Of a stretch of DNA of 21,147 nt, positions 15,529 through 21,147 are shown one piece after another. The notes under the pieces were generated by a model. That model worked only from the letters and a program-made list of their open reading frames with translations. It did no database searches and was not told the origin of the DNA. Each line of letters starts with the position of its first letter. Position 1 is the first letter of the stretch. Source of the stretch: JAVBSX01 sp051660685 (GTDB taxonomy: Bacteria; Planctomycetota; Planctomycetia; Pirellulales; Thermoguttaceae); NCBI GenBank assembly GCA_051660685.1, contig JBOFQB010000012.1, positions 1-21,147 on the forward strand. Direction: 5' to 3'. The position numbers and the translations under genes are program-made.

Positions 15529-15702
15529 CTGTCCGCTAACAAGTTCCGCGACAAGGAGCAATTTTCATTTTTGAACCACGAAAATCACGAAAGTCACGAA
15601 AATCTCACAAAATAGGTTTTTTCGTGTCTTTTGTGTGTTTCGTGGTAAAAACAAATCCGTCCAACTCGGCTCGGTTCAAATCGCAAAACCAAACTTGTTA
15701 GC
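15529..15702. mobile_element. MITE-like element, copy B (family 2), with flanking 18-bp direct repeat
   Basis: GTCCGCTAACAAGTT (15531-15545) faces AACTTGTTAGC (15692-15702). The interior holds ACCACGAAAATCACGAAAG, then TTTCGTGTCTTTTGTGTG and CGTGGTAAAAA, a long palindrome. Read as reverse complement it aligns with copy A through most of its length, including CAAGTTTGGTTTTGCGA and GTGGTTCAAAAATGAAAAT. GCAAACCGGAGTCGGGCA occurs exactly at 15511-15528 and 15701-15718, on both sides, which looks like a target-site duplication. No ORF is present, so movement would need a transposase elsewhere. Confidence 0.8.
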
Positions 15703-15845
15703 AAACCGGAGTCGGGCAAACGCAAAGCGAATCCCCCTATTGCCAAAATGAGGGAAAATGTTAGACTGACCCGGGTGTTTTTGATTGTGCTGCTTCAAAT
15801 TCAGGTATCTTACCTGTCATTTGGGTCTGTATTTTGAAAAAACGA

Positions 15846-15917
15846 TACCCGATGGTGTAATTGGCAACACAAGGGATTTTGGTTCCCTCGTTCAAGGTTC
15901 GAGTCCTTGTCGGGTAG
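15846..15917 (+). tRNA. tRNA-Gln (anticodon TTG)
   Basis: The acceptor stem TACCCGA pairs perfectly with TCGGGTA, with discriminator G at 15917. T8 is followed by a short D-arm GTG/CAC with loop TAATTGGCAA. The anticodon stem AGGGA/TCCCT encloses loop TTTTGGT with anticodon TTG. A 4-nt variable region follows. The T-stem CAAGG/CCTTG encloses TTCGAGT. CCA is not encoded. The 3' 26 nt are also the 3' end of the facing integrase gene. Confidence 0.95.
15891..15917. other. Probable attachment site (attL-type) of the integrative element
   Basis: The T-arm and 3' acceptor strand of tRNA-Gln overlap the last eight codons and stop of the integrase gene. Tyrosine recombinases of this kind commonly recombine at a tRNA 3' end and restore the tRNA, as here. 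The partner direct repeat should lie at the element's other end, beyond the right edge; no second copy is in the window, and the exact crossover core is unknown. Confidence 0.7.
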
Positions 15918-17232
15918 TTTCTGTACAATAATCAGTGTTTTCTGTGGTATTCAATACGCCGCACGGCGTGTTTTGTAAGACCTGTTTATTTCCAATGTCT
16001 TCAATACCACCCCTTTTTTTTCCTATTGGTAACTCTTTTGGTAACTCGCTCCAACTGGGTTTAACTTGGGGTTGCCCAATCTTTTTTTCTCTATCTGGGG
16101 ACTCTTCCTCCCGTAACGCCCGCTCAAAATGTTCCGGTAAAACCCGTAAATAATGCTTTTGGGCCACTGCCGGACTATTGCCAATCCATGCAGTCACTGT
16201 CTGAATCGGATATTTTTCCGCCAAATCCGTCTCGCAGGACCCTCGCATACTCACAAACGGCTTCGTCCACCTCGGTATTCCTGCCCTCTCAAAAATGTCA
16301 TTCACTATTTTCCCAAGATTCGGCTTATGTCCGTTCTTCAATCCCACAGACCGTCTGCGAAGCCGGTCAAGGACGTAAACCGCCCCAACCTCGGCTTGCT
16401 CGCAAACATCATACAGAATCGTCCGTAGCGAAGGAAATAATGGTATCTCCCGTTGCCCACCTCCTTTATACCGCTTGGTTTTAGGACTGGGGACAATGAT
16501 TCGATTACGATCCCATTTAATGTCATTCAGCTTCAAAACCAAAATTTCCCCCGGTCTCAATCCGGCAAACCTTGCAAGACCGAAAATAGCCCTCCATTCA
16601 GCATCTGGGCAATACTCCATTGCAAGGTTGACTGTTTCAACAGGGATATAGTGATTCCTACTTTCGTCAATCTCATTACTTGACTTCACCCCCTCAAAAG
16701 GATTCCACGATAATAGACCTGTTCTAACCCAATAGCCGAAAAACATCTTGGCATTACGAATGGCCCTTCCAACCGTACTGTCCGCATATCCTTTTTCGTC
16801 ATACAGCCATGTTTTGTAGACTTCGCAATCGGCCCGGGTTATCGAAGGGACAGGCTTTGCCTCTCCGAAAAAACCAAGTAGTCGGTTCCGATCCTGTCCC
16901 CACATATCAAGCGTACCCGGCTCTTTCCCTCCCCTGTGCTTTTCAATAAATTCCGCTGTCAATAACCCCAATAACGCCTGTCCCTTTCCCTCACAAAGCC
17001 CCGCTTTGGCAATTTTAGCGTGTAGGTCATCGTCAATCCCTTGCAACCAAGTGGACAGGGACAAATCCATAATTGGGCTGCCCAATTGGTAGGAATGAAC
17101 CAGCTTGTCAAGATTCCGTTTGCAAACCTCATGTTCGTAATCAGGGAGCATCCCCAAATAGACGTTCCGACGTACCCCATCCTTGTTCGTAAACCGAAAA
17201 TTCCGCTTCTTTGCTTCAACTCTTTTTGGCAT
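15892..17232 (-). CDS. Tyrosine recombinase (integrase) of an integrative element
   Basis: 446 aa. It performs site-specific DNA strand exchange through a covalent phosphotyrosine. The N-terminal arm is about 1-30, a SAM-like core-binding domain about 85-185 (AEFIEKHRGG...WGQDRNRLLGFF), and the catalytic domain about 195-372. Arg226 is in ARFAGLRPGEIL, Lys251 in SPKTKR, Arg330 in FVSMRGSCETDLAE, and Tyr361 in AWIGNSPAVAQKHYLR. The usual His before the second Arg is Val, and GH in box II is GN352. This variant is familiar among planctomycete integrases, so it is probably active. The last about 75 residues are a polar tail ending TTRQGLEP, coded by the tRNA-Gln 3' end. AAGGAGAGGA lies 5 nt upstream of ATG at 17232. 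It converges on the tRNA. Confidence 0.93.
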   Translation of the reverse strand: MPKRVEAKKRNFRFTNKDGVRRNVYLGMLPDYEHEVCKRNLDKLVHSYQLGSPIMDLSLSTWLQGIDDDLHAKIAKAGLCEGKGQALLGLLTAEFIEKHRGGKEPGTLDMWGQDRNRLLGFFGEAKPVPSITRADCEVYKTWLYDEKGYADSTVGRAIRNAKMFFGYWVRTGLLSWNPFEGVKSSNEIDESRNHYIPVETVNLAMEYCPDAEWRAIFGLARFAGLRPGEILVLKLNDIKWDRNRIIVPSPKTKRYKGGGQREIPLFPSLRTILYDVCEQAEVGAVYVLDRLRRRSVGLKNGHKPNLGKIVNDIFERAGIPRWTKPFVSMRGSCETDLAEKYPIQTVTAWIGNSPAVAQKHYLRVLPEHFERALREEESPDREKKIGQPQVKPSWSELPKELPIGKKRGGIEDIGNKQVLQNTPCGVLNTTENTDYCTETTRQGLEP

Positions 17233-17893
17233 AAGTATCCTCTCCTTATCTGGTTCTTTGGTTCTATCTTTACTTGCAGACAGATATTGTATCTCTGCGT
17301 CTTACTGTTGGCAATCTGTGTAAGTGGAATGATGTCGAATCTATGTTGACGGACGTTATGATTGTTGTCAAGTTACGCTCTGATATGTCAGAATGAACAA
17401 CGCTCCAACAGCCCATCTGGGGGGTAGGTAAACACTTGCTTTCCCTCGGGGTAAAGCAAGGAAAACGGTTGTTGCATGACCACGCATCGTATAAAAAAGC
17501 CCAATTTTCTCATCAGTTCACTTGAGGTTAATTTGAAGAGCAGGAAAGGACTTTATTATGTTTTTTGTTCTGAAGGACCTGTTACCTTGCTGGTCTGATG
17601 GAATAAAAAGCCCGTGTTTTATAGCATTTCAGCGAAAGCAAGGGTCTTTTTGAGGCAATCTACACAAACGGACACTTAACCCCAGAGGGTCAAATTTTCG
17701 CCCCAATCTATGTGTAAACTTCGCCGTGCTGCTTGACTCAAAACGAGGTCTACGGTTGCTGTTTGCCAACATTCCTCTTTGCTGTTGAAGAGTCTTTTTC
17801 ACCATGTCCCTTTTACCCATGTTTGACTTGAATTGTCTAAAAATGCTGTATTCCTCGGTTAAAATAAAAAACTGTTAATTGGTATACCGTGTT
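17233..17893. other. Element-internal stretch upstream of the integrase, no convincing gene
   Basis: The stretch holds the integrase leader and, presumably, its promoter. A 31-codon plus-strand ORF (17558-17653, MFFVLKDLLPCW...) follows an AGGAAAGGA ribosome-site-like run. A 63-codon minus-strand ORF (17629-17820) is Arg/Lys-rich (MGKRDMVKKTL...). Neither shows a known fold, such as an excisionase helix-turn-helix, and they overlap each other, so neither is called as a gene. Confidence 0.5.
17435..17460. promoter_or_regulatory. Perfect-stem hairpin upstream of the integrase
   Basis: CTTGCTTT pairs with AAAGCAAG (8 bp), and inside it CCC pairs with GGG, with one bulged T. It lies about 200 bp before the integrase start. 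There is no U-tract on either strand, so it is more likely a protein site or RNA structure than a terminator. Confidence 0.4.
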
Positions 17894-17942
17894 ATATTCA
17901 AAACATATTCAAAACATATTCAAAACGGAGTGTAGGAGTGTA
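17894..17942. repeat. Three exact 11-bp tandem repeats followed by two 8-bp repeats
   Basis: ATATTCAAAAC occurs three times end to end (17894-17926), followed at once by GGAGTGTA twice (17927-17942). An 11-bp period places each unit on the same DNA face, as in iterons or arrays of sites for an excisionase or replication initiator. GGTATACC lies just upstream (17881-17888). Confidence 0.85.
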
Positions 17943-18067
17943 AATGTCCTGATGTTATCGGAAAGCAGACCAATTGTCCCCGTTTGCTGTATGCCAATCA
18001 GCGGAGAAACAGGCCTGAAAACAATCGACTATCAAAAATGAGCGACTGTACTGACGGGACCTCATTG

Positions 18068-18088
18068 TAAGTATACGGTGTATACTTA
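18068..18088. promoter_or_regulatory. 9-bp perfect palindrome, operator-like
   Basis: TAAGTATAC (18068-18076) and GTATACTTA (18080-18088) are separated by GGT. The size and symmetry suit a dimeric regulator of the element. No regulator gene is identified in the window, so the assignment is positional only. Confidence 0.4.
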
Positions 18089-18283
18089 TGCCTGACGATG
18101 TGGGTGTAGGCGGGTTGCCTATTGATGTTTTACATGGAGAGAATGACCTCTTTCTGACGGATAGAGAGCAATGCCCCTGACAGCCCTCCTGCGGCGTGAT
18201 TAGGGCTGAGCAAGGAAAAGTACAGCAATCCGTCATCACTCTATACGAGACCGTTGGGAGCGTTAAACGCGACATGGGGGGGA

Positions 18284-18679
18284 GGTTATTAGTACAGCCG
18301 TACTAATAACCCAAACGGGTTTTGGACCGATAAATTACGGTGTTTCAGAGTACCCCAGTGGGTTATTAGGACGTTAGGACACTCTTTAGATAATTTTATT
18401 TTTTTGCGTCAAAACAGGTTGTTTGGATAAGATAAATAGTTATATATATCTAAAATAAGGGAGTTTACTATGTATCTAAATGTCCTAATAACCCCCACTA
18501 AACTGGGATACTCTAAACTCTAATTACCTACCCGCCTATTCTTATTCGTTAGTAGACTTTTTTATTAAAAGTGTACTAACGTACTAATAACCCTTAAAAC
18601 ACCCCGTTTGACTTCTCAAGTATCGTAAATTATAAGGCGAAACACCGTTTGGGTTATTAGTACAGCCGTACTAATAACC
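18284..18679. other. Nested GGTTATTAG/CTAATAACC array with two identical hairpins and AT-rich core: origin candidate
   Basis: Two identical stem-loops, GGTTATTAGTAC paired with GTACTAATAACC around loop AGCC (18284-18311 and 18652-18679), flank the region. Inside lie GGGTTATTAGGAC (18360-18372), GTCCTAATAACC (18482-18493) and GTACTAATAACC again (18581-18592, preceded by GTACTAAC). Flanks are also inverted: CCCAAACGG follows the first hairpin and CCGTTTGGG precedes the second. Between the inner motifs is an AT-rich run (about 18375-18470) that includes TATATATAT. Repeats around an easily melted core, 65 bp beyond a primase gene's 3' end, are what a replication origin would look like. A transcription or recombination control site is the main alternative. 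Confidence 0.55.
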
Positions 18680-18744
18680 CCCTAAACGAGATTATTCTCA
18701 CCGAAAAACCAAAACCGGTTTGCTCCCCCCACCAACTGGGCCAC

Positions 18745-21147
18745 TTACGATTTTAGTCTGTAGCTGATAGTCGGTTTTCCTCCTACACCTACCGTTGTCT
18801 CTTTGGTTATCATTTCCACCCTACCCTGACCAATCAGTGAGTCCAGATGTGGTTTTAGCGATTCCCGGTCTGACTTAAACTTTCTGCTACTTTGTGAAAT
18901 AGCCGAGAGCGTCATCTCTTTATTTTTTTTCAGGAGTCCCAGAATCCATTCTGCGGTGTCGTTCAGGGCACCCGCGAGTCCCAATGAACCGTATATGCGC
19001 TCATGTTCGCGCGTATACCATTGGACTATTTTGGCTGCTGCCTTGACGGTACTGATTTCAACTTTCCCACTTGGGGGTAATCCGCCTTCTTTTTTGAAAT
19101 GGTTATTAACAACGTGTAGGATCAGGCTGATCCTTGCTGTAAACTTCGCGCATTTTGCGATAAAACCCCTCATGGTTGTCCTTGCGACATTCCATTCGGT
19201 CTCGTTCCTGTTCTGTTCGTCTACCAAAAACTCATCTGCCTCCTCCGTCAGACCGTAGGTATGCGGTTTAACATTTCCATCCGGCCAGAATTCGCATTGC
19301 TTTCGTAGCAGCGAGTCAAAGAGTTTCTGCATTTTTTCATAATTTTCATGGACCTGCGTATCGGGCTGTCGATCCTTTCGTTTTTTTCGTGTGCAGAATC
19401 GGCTCTTTGGTTTTGTCAGTAGGAATCGCTGTAGAAATCCACCGTCCGCCATGTTACCTTTCTGCACCGTATCCGCCAAAACTTTGGGCTGTATTGTTCC
19501 TGAGATACAGACAGAACACGACTGAATCCGAGTGAAACCACTACCCTTGCGGTCCACCGTGTATCTTCCACCCTCAAACGCTTCCTCCCAGAACGATGGG
19601 TCAGAGTTGCCTTTTTTATACTGGTCGAACGACTTCAGAAAGCCTGACAGTTCGTCACACATGACACCGATTCCTCTTGGATTGTCCTGTAGGATACCTA
19701 CGACGGCCTCAACTGTTGCGTCGGCGGTGATCGTCCTTTTGAGGGATGGTTTATCAGGTTTCTTTGGAGGATGTGCGATTTTTTTCTTTTTGAACAACTT
19801 CGTCTGTGCCTCCCATTCTCGTAGATGTATCTCGTGATTGGACCTTGCCACATCCAGCTCATCCATTTTCAGAGTATCTGTTTTGTGGAATAGTTTGGTG
19901 ATACCGGCAAAGGGTGCTGATTTACCTGTTCCCGGATCACCGATGGTAGCCGTCCAGATGATGGGTGTCTCTTTCCACATAGTATCGATCTGTATTGCCG
20001 CAGTGTTGCCTATTGCTACGGCGAGAGCAGGGAGAAGTGGGCTAACAACGAAAACGGGATCACAGCCTATCCTATCAGCAGTGTATCCGACAAAGTCCTG
20101 AATAACGGGGGGCAAAACCTCGATTGGAAATGGATCATAGCCCTCCTCCATTTCCTGACATAGCAGGAGAAACCGTTCCCTATCCGTATCCTCATACTCA
20201 TCCGTCTCCTTATCCAGCAGGAACCCTCTTCTCTTAATCGGTTTTGCCCTCGCGTCTTCCACCTTATGTTTGAGTTCGTCTACAGACCATTCCGGTTGAC
20301 AGCGGGGATTGTATTCATTCCATAGAATGTCCATTGCCGTTTCGTCATCCAGACAGTATCCACAGACAAGGGCAGTAGCGGCCCAAAAAGTGGGGTTGCT
20401 TCCATGTTCCCCCATAACCGCCGGGTCTATTGAGGCGAGATAGGCGATTGCACGTTTGCGTCTCTGCTCCATCGCTATATGGGGCCACCTGTCCTCATCT
20501 CCCCAATAATCCTGTTGGACCACATGAGTCGAACCGGAGACAAACTGCTCCCCAGCTCCCTCCCTCACCGGATCGCGGGGAATTGGTGTAGAAGCGTATG
20601 GTCTGCTACTATTGATCTCATCCAGTCTCTTCACAACGTCGTCGGGAAGGTCAGGGAGTTCGTCAATCGGCGGCAGGTCTATCAGAAACTCATACGGCTT
20701 ACCGTCAATCGTCGAGGGAGCAATGACGATGTAACCTCTGTCGGTCTTTATATCAACATTCTGCTCAAACTTCCCGGCACTATTCCCCCAGTCCTTACCT
20801 TCTGGCCGCTTGAAAAAATAATGCAAGCCCGGTAAATCGCCGATTGAATTATCGTTTTCGTCCTTGAGTTTTCCAACACCGGGCGTAACCTGCGTTGGAA
20901 CCCCGGCAAAATCTTCTCGCCCGACAAACGGATTCCCGTACTGTTCAATCTTGTCAACGTCAAGGACAATCATGTCCTTGCAATGAAGCCCCCAGTTGAA
21001 ACCGGAATACTCGTTGAACCAATCGCGTATCGTCTGTTCATCTGTTGTTGCTGCTTCTTTCCAACCGGATATTGCCGGTTCCTTACCGTTGAGTTTCAGA
21101 GGAAAAACCTCATAACCCAATTTGGTTTTTTTGAGGATTTTTTCTAA
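18745..21147 (-). CDS. Primase-polymerase with DUF3987 helicase-like domain (5' end outside window)
   Basis: The frame is open to the right edge (LEKILKKTKLGYEVFPLK...), so the TTG at 21120 is unlikely to be the true start; numbering here is from that codon. Residues 1-150 are a bifunctional primase/polymerase (PrimPol) domain: catalytic pair Asp54/Asp56 in MIVLDVD, His100 in GLHYFFKRP, and DIKTDRGYIVIAPS (123-136). Residues 210-295 are a helical linker like a primase C-terminal domain. From about 328 a DUF3987 domain carries Walker A GDPGTGKS (394-401) and Walker B GVMCDELSGF (Asp489, Glu490). The last 60 residues resemble a winged helix (LLKKNKEMTLSAISQSSRKF). Such proteins prime and unwind DNA for plasmids, phages and integrated elements. 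It reads toward the repeat array and the integrase. I see no frameshift. Confidence 0.9.
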   Translation of the reverse strand, partial: LEKILKKTKLGYEVFPLKLNGKEPAISGWKEAATTDEQTIRDWFNEYSGFNWGLHCKDMIVLDVDKIEQYGNPFVGREDFAGVPTQVTPGVGKLKDENDNSIGDLPGLHYFFKRPEGKDWGNSAGKFEQNVDIKTDRGYIVIAPSTIDGKPYEFLIDLPPIDELPDLPDDVVKRLDEINSSRPYASTPIPRDPVREGAGEQFVSGSTHVVQQDYWGDEDRWPHIAMEQRRKRAIAYLASIDPAVMGEHGSNPTFWAATALVCGYCLDDETAMDILWNEYNPRCQPEWSVDELKHKVEDARAKPIKRRGFLLDKETDEYEDTDRERFLLLCQEMEEGYDPFPIEVLPPVIQDFVGYTADRIGCDPVFVVSPLLPALAVAIGNTAAIQIDTMWKETPIIWTATIGDPGTGKSAPFAGITKLFHKTDTLKMDELDVARSNHEIHLREWEAQTKLFKKKKIAHPPKKPDKPSLKRTITADATVEAVVGILQDNPRGIGVMCDELSGFLKSFDQYKKGNSDPSFWEEAFEGGRYTVDRKGSGFTRIQSCSVCISGTIQPKVLADTVQKGNMADGGFLQRFLLTKPKSRFCTRKKRKDRQPDTQVHENYEKMQKLFDSLLRKQCEFWPDGNVKPHTYGLTEEADEFLVDEQNRNETEWNVARTTMRGFIAKCAKFTARISLILHVVNNHFKKEGGLPPSGKVEISTVKAAAKIVQWYTREHERIYGSLGLAGALNDTAEWILGLLKKNKEMTLSAISQSSRKFKSDRESLKPHLDSLIGQGRVEMITKETTVGVGGKPTISYRLKS

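Larger units (their letters stand above)
15891..21147. mobile_element. Left portion of an integrative element inserted at tRNA-Gln (right end not in window)
   Basis: The order from the attachment site inward is integrase, a roughly 1.5-kb repeat-rich region without a clear gene, and a primase-polymerase/DUF3987 gene. All recognisable genes read toward the tRNA. The region lacks the two small repeat families found in the host part, consistent with separate origin. The boundary inside the tRNA 3' end is well supported; extent, cargo and mobility cannot be judged. No conjugation, capsid or relaxase gene is visible. Confidence 0.75.

Noticed and set aside
17558..17653. 31-codon plus-strand ORF with a ribosome-site-like AGGAAAGGA
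   Set aside because: It is too short to judge without conservation, with no recognisable motif.
17629..17820. 63-codon minus-strand ORF as an excisionase
   Set aside because: It is Arg/Lys-rich with no helix-turn-helix pattern and no ribosome site, and it overlaps a competing small ORF.
17955..18275. 106-codon minus-strand ORF in the element control region
   Set aside because: Its Cys/Ser/Pro/Arg composition looks like chance translation, and it covers the palindrome at 18068-18088.

Overview
The window reads as a chromosomal segment of a bacterium, most likely a planctomycete, carrying the left end of an integrative element in a tRNA gene. The taxonomic guess is inference. It rests on a very large secreted protein joining a hydrazine-synthase-alpha-like middle domain, one CxxCH haem site and HEAT repeats; on a solitary rsmH far from any division cluster; on a Rho without the usual N-terminal helical domain; on a LigD-type phosphoesterase domain outside a ligase; and on a planctomycete-style integrase active site.

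Host part (1-15845). The 3' end of an Rpn/PD-(D/E)XK-type gene enters from the left and converges on the 4.3-kb gene for the secreted haem/HEAT protein. Leftward genes follow: a PIN-domain toxin with its small overlapping partner, rho, rsmH, hisS, and a protein fusing a LigD 3'-phosphoesterase-like domain to a two-cluster ferredoxin domain. Rightward from 12696 come a membrane-anchored protein of unknown function and a UbiD-family decarboxylase, 15 bp apart and probably co-transcribed. The housekeeping genes stand alone rather than in large operons.

The host intergenic DNA holds two families of small non-coding repeats. Family 1 is a 93-97 bp element with GTTTAG/CTAAAC ends and two terminal stem-loops with three-base loops. 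Complete, half and interrupted copies lie at 306-402, 446-473, 7575-7667, 9186-9214 and 12097-12508. At three gene ends the stop codon lies in or abuts the repeat's terminal motif. Family 2 is a 150-180 bp MITE-like element with TAACAAGTT/AACTTGTTA ends and a long internal palindrome. It occurs at 10507-10659, 12143-12320 and 15529-15702. One copy is flanked by an exact 18-bp direct repeat, and another sits inside a family 1 element.

Element part (15891 to the right edge). tRNA-Gln(TTG) converges on a tyrosine recombinase gene whose last codons and stop are the tRNA 3' end, the usual layout of an integrase and its attachment site. About 1.5 kb follows without a convincing gene. It holds 11-bp tandem repeats, a 9-bp-stem palindrome, and a nested array of GGTTATTAG/CTAATAACC motifs including two identical 12-bp-stem hairpins around an AT-rich core. 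A primase-polymerase/DUF3987 helicase-like gene then runs off the right edge. Integrase, origin-like region and primase together suggest an element able to excise and perhaps replicate. Its cargo and right end lie outside the window.
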